Source: Pyrinomonadaceae bacterium
Lineage (GTDB): Bacteria > Acidobacteriota > Blastocatellia > Pyrinomonadales > Pyrinomonadaceae
Direction of reading: 5' to 3'
Length of the DNA stretch: 64,000 bases
Assembly: GCA_014380365.1 (NCBI GenBank)
Contig: JACMJZ010000029.1
Location: 496,001-560,000 of the forward strand
Below, piece by piece: positions 55,356 through 64,000 of this stretch. Numbering within the stretch: the stretch's first letter is position 1; each line of letters starts with the position of its first letter. The notes below the pieces were generated by a model. The model saw only the letters and a list, made by a program, of their open reading frames with translations. It was not told the origin of the DNA and did no database searches. The translations under genes were made by a program, and so were the position numbers.

Positions 55356-56888
55356 ATGTCCAAGTCAAAGAATACGATTTTCGCCTTAGCGATTGCAGCC
55401 CTGATCCTGTTGGGGCCGTTGACCAAAGTTGCCGCCGAAGACTGGCCACAGTTTCGCGGACCCGGCGGCAACGGGGTTTCGGCATCCACCGGGCTGCCGG
55501 AAGAGTTTGGGCCAAACAAGAATGTGGTGTGGAAGACGGCGCTTCCTCCGGGTCACTCATCTCCGGTGCTAACGCGTGATCGAATCTTTGTAACTGCGTA
55601 TAGCAAACAGCAGACAGCAAACGGCACGCGGCAGAACGCGCATACCGTACAAGCAAGTCCTATTGAAAAGGAAAACTACAAACTCCTTGTCATCGCCCTT
55701 GACCGTGCAACCGGCAAGGTGCTTTGGCAGCGCGAGGTTCCGCGAACGCGCGTTGGTCGCTTGCAGAATGTTAATAACCCAGCCTCGCCTTCTCCGGTAA
55801 CTGACGGGAAGAATGTCTACGTCTTCTTTCAGGAGTTTGGATTGGTCTCTTACGACGGCGCCGGCAAGGAGCGTTGGCGGCTTCCGCTCGGCCCGTTCAA
55901 TATGTTCTACGGCTTCGGGGCATCACCGATTCTGGTAGACGACAAAGTGATCCTGCCCGTCGATCAGGATAGCCCGGCGTCATACCTGATCGCGGTTGAT
56001 AAAAACACGGGACGCGTGCGCTGGAAGGTTGACCGCCCCGTAGTCATCTCTGGTTACTCGACACCGACCATTTACCAACCAAAACAAGGGCCGAAACAGA
56101 TCGTTATTCCAGAGTCGTTTCAGCTTTCGGCTTATTCAGTTGCAGATGGGAAACGTGTCTGGTGGGTGCGCGGCCTGGCGTGTGAAATGAAATCCATTGC
56201 CAGCAGCGATGGTCAATATCTCTACATCAACGGCTGGGGCTTTCCGCAGAATCAACCCGGCCAACAGGTCCCCACGATTTCCTGGGAAGAAGCGCTGCCC
56301 AGGTTCGATAAGAATGGGGACCGGCAGATCGCCAAGACGGAAGTCTCTGCCAAAGGTTCAAACGACAAAATGTTGATGATATTGGAAGGGGCGTTCGAAG
56401 CGTTTGACATGGACCGCGATGAGAAGTTGAACACGAAGGATTGGGAAGTGTTTCGCGCGATGCTAGCTTCTGAGAATGGTCTGCTGGCAATCAAGCTGGG
56501 CGGCAAGGGGGATCAAACTTCCACTGCAATTCGTTGGCGCTATACGAAGCCGGTGCCTCAGGTTCCTTCCACGCTTCTCTACAAAGGAGTGCTGTACATG
56601 ATCAACGACAGCGGGATTCTACTCTCGTTTGATCCGGCGACGGGCAAGGTGCTCAAGCAGGGACGCCTGCACGGAGCGATTGATAAATACTTTTCGTCGC
56701 CCGTTGCTGCCGACGGCAAAGTTTTCCTAATTGGCCAGGCCGGGCAGGTATCTGTGTTGAAGGCCGACGGCGATTGGCAGGTGCTGAAGGTGAACGACCT
56801 GGACGATGAAGTTTTCGCTACTCCTGCGATCGCCGATGGCCGGATCTATATCCGGACGCGCAGCGCGCTTTATTCGTTTGGCACGTAG
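55356..56888 (+). CDS. PQQ-like propeller protein with inserted EF-hand loops
   Basis: 510 residues, signal peptide (MSKSKNTIFALAIAALILLGPLTKVAAE). Starts EDWPQFRGPGGNGVSAS, the planctomycete/acidobacterial PQQ-like repeat protein opening. Blades such as LLVIALDRATGKVLWQREV and SYLIAVDKNTGRVRWKV follow. Between blades, residues ~315-370, an insertion carries DKNGDRQIAKTE and, 30 residues on, DMDRDEKLNTKDW: two calcium-binding-loop patterns of EF-hand type. Start ATG 55356 after testing the longer frame. Probable periplasmic serine/threonine-kinase-associated or dehydrogenase-like protein, not determined. Confidence 0.85.
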   Translation: MSKSKNTIFALAIAALILLGPLTKVAAEDWPQFRGPGGNGVSASTGLPEEFGPNKNVVWKTALPPGHSSPVLTRDRIFVTAYSKQQTANGTRQNAHTVQASPIEKENYKLLVIALDRATGKVLWQREVPRTRVGRLQNVNNPASPSPVTDGKNVYVFFQEFGLVSYDGAGKERWRLPLGPFNMFYGFGASPILVDDKVILPVDQDSPASYLIAVDKNTGRVRWKVDRPVVISGYSTPTIYQPKQGPKQIVIPESFQLSAYSVADGKRVWWVRGLACEMKSIASSDGQYLYINGWGFPQNQPGQQVPTISWEEALPRFDKNGDRQIAKTEVSAKGSNDKMLMILEGAFEAFDMDRDEKLNTKDWEVFRAMLASENGLLAIKLGGKGDQTSTAIRWRYTKPVPQVPSTLLYKGVLYMINDSGILLSFDPATGKVLKQGRLHGAIDKYFSSPVAADGKVFLIGQAGQVSVLKADGDWQVLKVNDLDDEVFATPAIADGRIYIRTRSALYSFGT

Positions 56889-57010
56889 GCAATTCAACGA
56901 ACATCCGCAGATTCCGCAGATTACAGATTCAGCCGACGTGAGTTCCGGAAAATGGAGTCAGAGCGCGCGAGACATTTACGCCCTGGCGTCAACTGGACTA
57001 AACTGAGGAT

Positions 57011-57226
57011 ATGAAAACCAGTGACCTCATCACTATCGATCCCGAGATTCTCGGCGGCGCGCCGGTTTTCAAGGGTACTCGGGTGCCGCTCAAGACTCTC
57101 TTCGAATACTTAGAGAACGATTACTCAGTGGAGGAATTCCTGGAGTGCTTTCCTTCGGTAAGCCGCGACTTGGTCCGTCAAGTCCTGGAACGCTCTGAGC
57201 AAGCCTTGCTCTCTCCCGCTGCATGA
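57011..57226 (+). CDS. DUF433 antitoxin
   Basis: 71 residues. DLITIDPEILGGAPVFKGTRVPLKTLFEYLENDYSVEEFLECFPSVSRDLVRQVLE is a standard DUF433. The stop overlaps the start of the toxin-like gene (ATGA), so the pair was translationally coupled. Confidence 0.92.
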   Translation: MKTSDLITIDPEILGGAPVFKGTRVPLKTLFEYLENDYSVEEFLECFPSVSRDLVRQVLERSEQALLSPAA

Positions 57227-57539
57227 GAATTCTGCTAGACGAGTGTGTGCCGTGGCCTATGCACCGGCAGCTCCCTGGGCACACTTGCACGAGCGTGCAA
57301 GCTCAAGGATGGGGCGGGATAAGAAACGGCGATTTCTGACACGAGCTGAAGTGGGATTCGATCTATTCATTACCTCCGACCAGAATATCCGCTATCAACA
57401 AAACTTAGCCGGCCGACACGTCGCAATTCTCGAAGTGTCAACAAACGATCTCCGTCGCATTCTGGCTGCGAGCGCTTTGATTGATGACGCGATAGCAAAA
57501 ATACACCCGGGTGAGTTTAAGCGTCTGACCATCCCGTAA
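57223..57539 (+). pseudogene. DUF5615 toxin, frameshifted
   Basis: Starts at ATG 57223 (MRILLDECVPWPMHRQLPGH, the DUF5615 opening) and runs in frame to a TGA at 57337-57339. In the +1-shifted frame the gene continues perfectly: FLTRAEVGFDLFITSDQNIRYQQNLAGRHVAILEVSTNDLRRI, to the stop at 57539. One T is missing in gatttctg (57331-57338). Either a genuine inactivating deletion or a sequencing error. The cognate antitoxin just upstream is intact. Confidence 0.85.
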
Positions 57540-57750
57540 GGCTAGCGCACACTAGATTTCTCCAGCACGGCGCCGCCATGTCAGTTAGCATGGATCAGTT
57601 TCTCAGCCGTGGCGCACTTGCGTTTCGTAACGGCTTACGATGAAATGAGAAGCCTAAGCAAGTAATCGTCAGTCTCCCAAAAAATCAAGGCTTTTCCGTT
57701 GCAGCGCGCCGTCGGACGCGCCCAAAACAGTTTCCTATACACAAGCTCGA

Positions 57751-60700
57751 ATGATGACCCCCGACCGTTCGCAAAGAGTTGAAGAAATTTTTCAAGCGGC
57801 GGTCGCACTCGCGCCCGACGAACGCGAGCGTTATTTATGCGTGGCCTGCAACGACGATGACACCCTGAAACAAGATGTCGAAATCCGGCTATCGCAGCAC
57901 GATAGTGCGGCCATCACCGGCGAAAGTTCGTTTGACCCCCATGCAGCGACAACTGGGCCGCCGCTTTGGCGAAGCGATCAAAACGAGGATGTAGATCCTC
58001 TGATCGGACGCCGGCTCGGGGCCTACAAAATCGAGCGCCAGGTCGGGCGCGGCGGCATGGGCGCTGTTTATGAGGCTCTGCGCGCTGACAAGGAATTCAC
58101 CAAGCGGGTAGCGATCAAACTCGTCAAGCGCGGCATGGATACCGAGTTCATCCTGCGGCGCTTTCGTAAAGAACGCCAGATCCTCGCCGCCCTCGACCAT
58201 CCCCACATCGCCCTCTTGCTCGACGGCGGCACCACCGACGACGGCCTGCCTTACTTCGTGATGGAGTTTATCGAGGGCCAGCCCCTCTACCGTTATTCCG
58301 ATGATTATCAACTAAACATCTCTGAACGCCTGAAACTCTTCCGTGCGATTTGCGACGCGATTCATTACGCTCACCAGAAGCAGGTGGTGCATCGAGACAT
58401 TAAGCCGTCTAACGTGTTAGTAACTGCCGAAGGCGTTCCGAAGCTACTGGATTTCGGCATCGCCAAACTGCTCAACCCGGATCTTGCCGGCGACATCACT
58501 CACGATCCTACGGCTACCTCAATGCGTTTGATGACCCCGGAATACGCTTCGCCGGAGCAGGTACAGGGCGCTCCGACTACGCCCTCAACCGACGTCTATT
58601 CGCTCGGCGTCTTACTCTACGAATTACTGACGGGTCACCGGCCGTATCGTTTGCGAAATCGTGCGCCGCATGAAATCGCGCGCGTGATCTGCGAGGAGAC
58701 GCCTGCACCGTTAAGTGTCGTGATCACGCGTGCCGACGATCTGTTGGTTCCTGGCGTCGCGGGCGACGAAGCGTCAACGCTGCTGCAACTTTATGCCGTA
58801 CGTCGATCGACGCTGGAATCATTGCGTCGCGAGTTTACCGGCGACCTTGACGAGATAGTGATGCGCGCTCTGCGCAAGGAACCGGAGTGGCGCTACCAAA
58901 CGGTCGAGCAACTACGCGACGACATCACCTGTTTTCTTGAAGGCCGCCCTCTGTCTGTTCTGCCTGATGCGCCTTTTGCCGTTTCACCGCTCAACGCGTC
59001 AACGGGCGAGCAGCGCGTCGCGGAGAATTCGCTTGCAGTCCTGCCGCTGAAGTTGTTGGACGCAAGTCAGATTTCGGATTCGGGGCCTGACTACCTGGGA
59101 ACGGGACTGGCCGATGCGCTCATCACGAGGTTAAGCGCCATCCGCCGTTTTGTGGTGCGACCAACCGGCAGCGTGCTTGGTTACGGGGCTGACTCAGATC
59201 CGCTGGCGGCCGGACGCGAACTTCGCGTGGCCTTCGTGCTCGACGGCAGAATGCGACGCGCGGATGATCGGATTCGTGTGACGGTGCAGTTACTCAATGT
59301 CAGCGACGGCACGGCCGTCTGGGCCGGACAGTTTGATGAACGATTTACTGACGTGCTGACACTGGAAGACGCGATCTCCTCCCAGGTCGCGGAAGCGTTG
59401 GTGCCCCACCTGACGGGCGACGAACGCAAGCAACTGGCTAAACGCGGCACTGACGATCCGCAGGCACACGAAGCTTACCTGCGCGGCCGTTACTACTGGA
59501 ATACATTTTCTGAGGACGGCTTTGCCAAGGCGATTGTCTGCTATCACCAGGCAATCGCGCTCGATCCAAACTATGCCGCTGCCCACGCGGGCGTCGCGGC
59601 TTACTACAACTGGCTCGGCAGCTTTTCGGTCTTGCCGTTTGCCGAGTGTGCCGCTTCGGCTTACGACGCAGCCGCAACCGCGGTGGCGATTGATCCCGGA
59701 CTGGCGGAGGGGCACGCGGCCCTGGGCCAGGCGATCCTCTGCCGGGATTTTGCCTGGGCCACTGCTGAACGAGAGCTCCTGCACGCGATTGAACTCAATC
59801 CGGACTATTCGGTGGCGCGAATTTGGTATGCACTGCAGTTGGCGATGGAGGGCCGGTTTACCGAGTCTCTGCGCGAGGCGCAGATCGCCCGTGACCTGGA
59901 TCCGATGGCCATTATCTCGCGCTTCAGCCTCGTCTGGTGTTCTTACCATGCTCGTCGTTTTGAGCAGGGCTACCAGATGGCTCGCGCCACCCTGGAAGCG
60001 GAACCACGTAACCTGACGATGCTGCACGGCTCCAGCTTCTTATTGAGTCGGCTCGGGCTCCACGATGAAGCGATCGCCGCGGCGCAAAAGTCTGTCGACT
60101 TAATGGGCAAGGCTTCTCATACGCTCAGCCGGCTCGCGTCGGCGCACGCTCATGCAGGGAACCCCGAAGCGGCGGAAGCAATCCTGCTGGAAATGGATGA
60201 GATTACCGCCCGCCGCCACATCTCGCCTTATCACCGTGCCCTCGTCCACTCAGCTTTAGGTCGGACTGAACAGTCGCTTGATCTGCTGGAGTCCGCCTTT
60301 GAAACTAAAGACGCGAAAGTACTGTGGATGGGCGTTGACCCGGAGCTTGATCCGCTGCATGGACATCCGCGGTTCGCTGAATTGCTGCGCAAGCTTAACC
60401 ATCGTCTCGCGGCGTTGCCGCCGCTGCTGGCTCATTCCCAGGCTGAGCAGGAGTCGATCGCGGTGCTGCCTTTCAAGGTACTCGGTTCGTCTCTGGAGAA
60501 CACCGACGCAGAGCATCTGGGCCTGGGGCTCACCGACGCGCTGATCACTCGCCTGAGCAATGTGCAGCGCCTGCTCGTGCGACCCACCAGCAGCGTGCTG
60601 CGTTTCCGCGGCGCCACTCGTGATCCGCTGCTTGCCGGTCGCGATCTCGGAGTTCATTACATTGTCGACGGCAGTTTGCGCCGGGCCGGTAATCGACTGC

Positions 60701-62949
60701 GCGTTACCGCGCAACTGCTGAGCGTGGGCGAAGGCGTCACCCGCTGGGTCGAACAGTTTGATGAAGATTCCACGGATGCTTTGCAGATCGAGGATTCGAT
60801 CTCTGAGCAAGTGGCAAACGCCTTGCTGCCGCGTTTGACCCGCAATGAGCAACGCCAACTCTCGAAGCGCGGCACCGATTCTCCCGAAGCCTTCGAGGCA
60901 TATCTGCATGGCCGCTACCACTGGAACACATATTCGGAAGCCGGCCTCGCGAAGGCGCTGGAGTGTTACACGAAAGCCATCAAACTCGATCCTAAGTATG
61001 CTCTGGCTTATACCGGTATCGCCGACTATTACAACTGGCTCGGTGTCTTTGGCATTCGACCGTTTGCCGAATGCTCGGCCGCCGCGAAAGAAGCCGCCAC
61101 CAAAGCTATTGAACTCGACCCCGGCGCAGCCGAAGCCTACAGCGCGCTTGGTTTCGCCACGGTCTGTCACAACTTTGACTGGGCCGTCGCCGAGGGACTG
61201 CACCGCCGAGCCAATGAGATCAATCCAAACTATGCCACCGGCCATCATTGGTACGGATTTCATCTGATGATGGTTGGTCGCTTTGACGAAGCGCTCAGGG
61301 AACTGTTGCGGGCTCGCGAACTGGATCCGCTTTCTCCCAACATCATGCAGGGACTGGCCTGGTGCTATTACCAATGGCGACGCTTTGACGAATCGATCAC
61401 AACTTCCGAACACATGCTTGAAGCTATGCCCGATATGGCGTACGGACTGCTCACCTTTGCCTGGGCGCTAAGGCAGGTCGGGAGAACTGAGGAGGGGGTA
61501 ACCGTCTCCGAAAAGGCGCTGGCTCTGTCAGGCGGCGGTCAGTTTTTTGTGGCAGGGTTGGGCGCGAGCTATGCTGCGGCAGGTAGAAACTACGATGCCC
61601 GCGCGGTGCTCGACAAGTTAAACGAGATGTCCGCGTATTCCTACGTCTCGCCGTTTCACCGCGCCATCATCCATGTTCATCTGGGAGAACACGACGCGGC
61701 GCTGACCCTCCTGCGCGAGGCCTACGCGGTCAACGATGGTTGGCTGGTTTGGTTGGGAGTGGAGCCGCAGTTTGATCCGCTGCGTGAAGAGCCAGCCTTT
61801 GCTGAGTTGCTGGCGAAGACGAGGAACCCCGCCGGGACGACTCCGTTGATTCCTTCAGTCGTACCTTCACTTCAAGAGCCGGCCCGGAGCCAGGCGGGTC
61901 GCGGCGCGCAGTCTTCCTCTGCGGCGACATCGCCAGTTGTTACTCCGACGCCAGACACCCAACCCGCTGGAAATGAAGAAGCGCAGCAGCTCTACACGGC
62001 GGGCCGCTATTACGCCACCCGGCGCACAGCCGACGGAGTGCGACAGGCAATCGAACGCCTGGAACGAGCAGTGGAACTCGATCCCGGCTTCGCGCTGGCC
62101 CATTCGGAACTCGCCGATTGTTATGCGTTGCTCAACTGGTATGTAGAGCCGCCGCCTGCAGACGCCTGGCAACATGCGAAAGAATCCGCGCTGAGAGCCG
62201 TCGAGGCGGATCCGGAGTTGGCGGAGGCGCATGCCTCGTTGGGTTTTGTGAAACTTCACTACGACCGCGATTGGGAAGGCGCCGAGCGCGAATTACGTGC
62301 GGCGATTCTTTTGAAGCCCGGCGTGCAGGTGGCTCATCGCTGGTACGCCTACAGTCTTTCCGCGATGGGGCGTCACGAAGAAGCTGCCGCGGAGATCGAG
62401 CGCGCGCGGGAAATTTCGCCACAGTCGCCAGTGATTGCTACGGCGCTCGCAAATGTCCTGTTTCTCGCGTGCAGGTTTGACGACACAATCGATCAATGCC
62501 ATAAGGCGCTGGCGCTGGATCCGGGCGCCGTGGCTGCCTACACAATCCTGCGTTGGGCTTACGAGAAGAAAGGTATGCACAGCGAGGCGCTGGCGACGTA
62601 CGAACAGGAGCGTAGCTTTGCAGGAGATACACCGACGACGCGCGCAAAGCGTGCGCATGTTTTGGCGGCCACCGGCAAACGCGATGAAGCGCTGGCGATT
62701 TTAGAAGAAATTCTTGCGCACCGGCAGGAGCAATGGGTGACGGCTTACGAGATTGCCATCATCTATTGTCTGCTCGACGATCGCGACAATGCCTTTCGCT
62801 GGCTCTCGCAAGCCGAACGCGAACATGCCGTGGGCTTCACCTTCGTGCGCGTCGATCCTCATCTGGAGTCGCTGCGTTCGGATCCGCTTTTCGAACAGAT
62901 GCTGCGCCGGACTGACCAGACGATCGTTTACAGTGAACCGAAGAAATAG
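57751..62949 (+). CDS. Ser/Thr protein kinase with repeated TolB-like and TPR modules
   Basis: 1732 residues, cytoplasmic (no TM segment seen). Kinase domain about 90-400: Gly loop VGRGGMGAVYEA, Lys123 in AIKLVK, catalytic VVHRDIKPSNVL (Asp216), DFG as LLDFGIAK (Asp234), APE as PEYASPEQ. Two copies of a FlgO/TolB-like domain follow (about 427-560, 902-1040), each starting with IAVLPFK/LAVLPLK and each followed by a block of TPR repeats (about 570-880, 1040-1360). A third TPR block (1400-1725) has no TolB copy. The two TolB-TPR halves look like an internal tandem duplication. Probable signalling scaffold; substrates unknown. ATG 57751 or 57754. Confidence 0.9.
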   Translation: MMTPDRSQRVEEIFQAAVALAPDERERYLCVACNDDDTLKQDVEIRLSQHDSAAITGESSFDPHAATTGPPLWRSDQNEDVDPLIGRRLGAYKIERQVGRGGMGAVYEALRADKEFTKRVAIKLVKRGMDTEFILRRFRKERQILAALDHPHIALLLDGGTTDDGLPYFVMEFIEGQPLYRYSDDYQLNISERLKLFRAICDAIHYAHQKQVVHRDIKPSNVLVTAEGVPKLLDFGIAKLLNPDLAGDITHDPTATSMRLMTPEYASPEQVQGAPTTPSTDVYSLGVLLYELLTGHRPYRLRNRAPHEIARVICEETPAPLSVVITRADDLLVPGVAGDEASTLLQLYAVRRSTLESLRREFTGDLDEIVMRALRKEPEWRYQTVEQLRDDITCFLEGRPLSVLPDAPFAVSPLNASTGEQRVAENSLAVLPLKLLDASQISDSGPDYLGTGLADALITRLSAIRRFVVRPTGSVLGYGADSDPLAAGRELRVAFVLDGRMRRADDRIRVTVQLLNVSDGTAVWAGQFDERFTDVLTLEDAISSQVAEALVPHLTGDERKQLAKRGTDDPQAHEAYLRGRYYWNTFSEDGFAKAIVCYHQAIALDPNYAAAHAGVAAYYNWLGSFSVLPFAECAASAYDAAATAVAIDPGLAEGHAALGQAILCRDFAWATAERELLHAIELNPDYSVARIWYALQLAMEGRFTESLREAQIARDLDPMAIISRFSLVWCSYHARRFEQGYQMARATLEAEPRNLTMLHGSSFLLSRLGLHDEAIAAAQKSVDLMGKASHTLSRLASAHAHAGNPEAAEAILLEMDEITARRHISPYHRALVHSALGRTEQSLDLLESAFETKDAKVLWMGVDPELDPLHGHPRFAELLRKLNHRLAALPPLLAHSQAEQESIAVLPFKVLGSSLENTDAEHLGLGLTDALITRLSNVQRLLVRPTSSVLRFRGATRDPLLAGRDLGVHYIVDGSLRRAGNRLRVTAQLLSVGEGVTRWVEQFDEDSTDALQIEDSISEQVANALLPRLTRNEQRQLSKRGTDSPEAFEAYLHGRYHWNTYSEAGLAKALECYTKAIKLDPKYALAYTGIADYYNWLGVFGIRPFAECSAAAKEAATKAIELDPGAAEAYSALGFATVCHNFDWAVAEGLHRRANEINPNYATGHHWYGFHLMMVGRFDEALRELLRARELDPLSPNIMQGLAWCYYQWRRFDESITTSEHMLEAMPDMAYGLLTFAWALRQVGRTEEGVTVSEKALALSGGGQFFVAGLGASYAAAGRNYDARAVLDKLNEMSAYSYVSPFHRAIIHVHLGEHDAALTLLREAYAVNDGWLVWLGVEPQFDPLREEPAFAELLAKTRNPAGTTPLIPSVVPSLQEPARSQAGRGAQSSSAATSPVVTPTPDTQPAGNEEAQQLYTAGRYYATRRTADGVRQAIERLERAVELDPGFALAHSELADCYALLNWYVEPPPADAWQHAKESALRAVEADPELAEAHASLGFVKLHYDRDWEGAERELRAAILLKPGVQVAHRWYAYSLSAMGRHEEAAAEIERAREISPQSPVIATALANVLFLACRFDDTIDQCHKALALDPGAVAAYTILRWAYEKKGMHSEALATYEQERSFAGDTPTTRAKRAHVLAATGKRDEALAILEEILAHRQEQWVTAYEIAIIYCLLDDRDNAFRWLSQAEREHAVGFTFVRVDPHLESLRSDPLFEQMLRRTDQTIVYSEPKK

Positions 62950-62961
62950 AGCGGAGCACTT

Positions 62962-63179
62962 AGCGCCAAAGGCGCGGAATGTAATAGCCTAGGGCAACGC
63001 CCTAGGTATGTGGCTGGGGAGTTTGTGAAGCGCTGAAGGCGCGACATCGCAACTGCCGGCCGCAAATAGGAGTGGTTGCGCTGCCTGCAACATGATTTCG
63101 CGCCTTCAGCGCTACGAGCTTTCAACTTGTTCCACCTGGGCCGGTGGCCCAGGCTATTACATTTCGCGCCTTTGGCGCT
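62962..63179. repeat. Large nested palindromic repeat
   Basis: Outer arms agcgccaaaggcgcggaatgtaatagcctagggc (62962-62995) and its complement (63147-63179). Inner arms gcgctgaaggcgcgac (63032-63047) and cgcgccttcagcgct (63099-63113). A ~218-bp cruciform-prone element after the kinase gene; arms are about 90% complementary. Confidence 0.75.
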
Positions 63180-63534
63180 GAGACCCGCCGGGGCGACCAT
63201 CATCCTATCCAGCCGTCTGGCCATTACCGCGGGCCAGTTCATCACAAACTAATTGTCCAAAGCTTCTGCAACTGTAATTGTGATTCTTCGTCAAACTCAG
63301 CCTTCGTCACACTGTTAGAATCGGGGGCGATGGCGCACGGCACAGGTAGAATTTGCTCCAGTCTTTTCACCCCATCGCGAAATTAGGAAAGATAAAGAAA
63401 TAACCAGAATTCTGGAAACCACGGACCCGACGGTGGCGCAGTTTGTCTTTGCGTCTCTTTGCGATGAAGAAAGGCCGGGAATCTCGGTGTAAGCTATCGT
63501 CGTTCTGGACCGTTGGTATCGTCATTTTGTTCGC

Positions 63535-64000
63535 ATGACCGAAGCAGCAAATCAGGATCTGGAAAGCAAAGTTCGTAGCACTTCGCCCTGGCGACGCCGC
63601 TGGGTGGGTGTAGCTCTGATCTGCGGAATCTGGATCTTCATTGGCCTGGTCTTTACTCTGCAGGGCTACTTCACGTCCTTTCGCTCGGAACGGCCGGTTA
63701 AGCTGGTTGATTCGCTTTACCTGCAAATGACGTGGGCAATCGTCTGGGCCTTCGCTACGCCGCTCGTGCTCCTGGCAGCAGCAAAACTCCCTATCGAACG
63801 CAACAACTGGATACGCAGTACCCTGCTCCACATCCCACTTTGCTTAATTCTGAGCGTTCTGGTCACCACCCTTGGACGCGTACTTATCTGGTTAAACTTC
63901 GGTTACCGGGTCGGAAGGCCGCTGACGTTTGAAAGCGTAACCAACTTCGTGATAGCAAATTTTAGCGAGGGAATCGGTATCTACCTGCTGATCGCGGTCA
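63535..64000 (+). CDS. N-terminal part of a LytS-like sensor histidine kinase (truncated by window)
   Basis: Reading frame from ATG 63535 (MTEAANQDLESK) stays open to the window end, at least 155 residues. Four hydrophobic segments are visible: WVGVALICGIWIFIGLVFTL, MTWAIVWAFATPLVLLAAAK, LLHIPLCLILSVLVTTLGRV and a last one entering YLLIAV. This TM layout with charged loops matches the membrane sensor part of LytS/YehU-type kinases; the HisKA/HATPase part would lie beyond the window. Confidence 0.6.
   Translation, partial: MTEAANQDLESKVRSTSPWRRRWVGVALICGIWIFIGLVFTLQGYFTSFRSERPVKLVDSLYLQMTWAIVWAFATPLVLLAAAKLPIERNNWIRSTLLHIPLCLILSVLVTTLGRVLIWLNFGYRVGRPLTFESVTNFVIANFSEGIGIYLLIAV

Noticed and set aside
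60256-61413. 385-codon open frame opposite the kinase-TPR gene
   Set aside because: Lies fully inside and antisense to the TPR region; no start context or motif.

Overview
The window reads as chromosomal DNA of a soil-type, Gram-negative-like bacterium, most plausibly an Acidobacteriota of the Blastocatellia/Pyrinomonadales kind. That placement is an inference from gene style: a TonB receptor with a carboxypeptidase-regulatory-like N-terminus, a giant Ser/Thr kinase with TolB-like and TPR modules, a DUF2339 membrane protein, PQQ-type propellers, DUF433/DUF5615 pairs and many palindromic extragenic repeats. No rRNA is present to settle it.

1-9.9 kb is mostly housekeeping: the end of a sensor histidine kinase, a SET-domain protein, a small secreted protein, rph and murI (overlapping), the tmRNA gene ssrA (minus strand, tag ANSNELALAA), a class A penicillin-binding protein, a REP-associated tyrosine transposase bracketed by REP palindromes, an esterase and tRNA-Asn. 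10-12.8 kb holds a quinol-type nitric oxide reductase and a cupin, bounded by tRNA-Asn and by a decayed 3' fragment of the same tRNA, which looks like an insertion footprint.

13-33.3 kb is the most unusual block. It holds a TonB receptor and two paralogous proteins starting MSYLD-PRLHF that resemble the N-terminal part of VioB. A separate ferritin-like protein resembles the C-terminal part of VioB. Around these lie a CxxCH lipoprotein coupled to a PQQ-like propeller, a 76-residue protein resembling the tail of the VioB-N-like proteins, a sugar/sorbosone-dehydrogenase-like propeller, a GAF protein, a kelch-like lipoprotein and several small proteins. I read it as a split VioB-like enzyme system of unknown product. 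A flavin amine oxidase, a Cys-rich lipoprotein and a thiamine-diphosphate 2-oxo-acid decarboxylase at 50-55 kb could be chemically related.

33.4-42.1 kb is repeat-rich accessory DNA. It contains a duplicated promoter plus leader in front of two unrelated genes, a 14-unit 21-bp tandem repeat, three copies of a ~330-350 bp multi-hairpin element, a trypsin-like protease followed by a small two-helix membrane protein, and a DUF433/DUF5615 toxin-antitoxin pair. 42.5-45.1 kb carries an AAA ATPase fused to a TOPRIM/DUF4435-like domain, followed by an FRG-domain protein: a probable anti-phage module.

45.2-64 kb holds a DUF4126 membrane protein, an intradiol dioxygenase-like lipoprotein, DUF2339, the amine oxidase/decarboxylase group, a PQQ propeller with two EF-hand loops, a second DUF433 antitoxin with a frameshifted toxin, the 1732-residue kinase-TolB-TPR protein, a large palindromic repeat, and the start of a LytS-like sensor that runs off the window.
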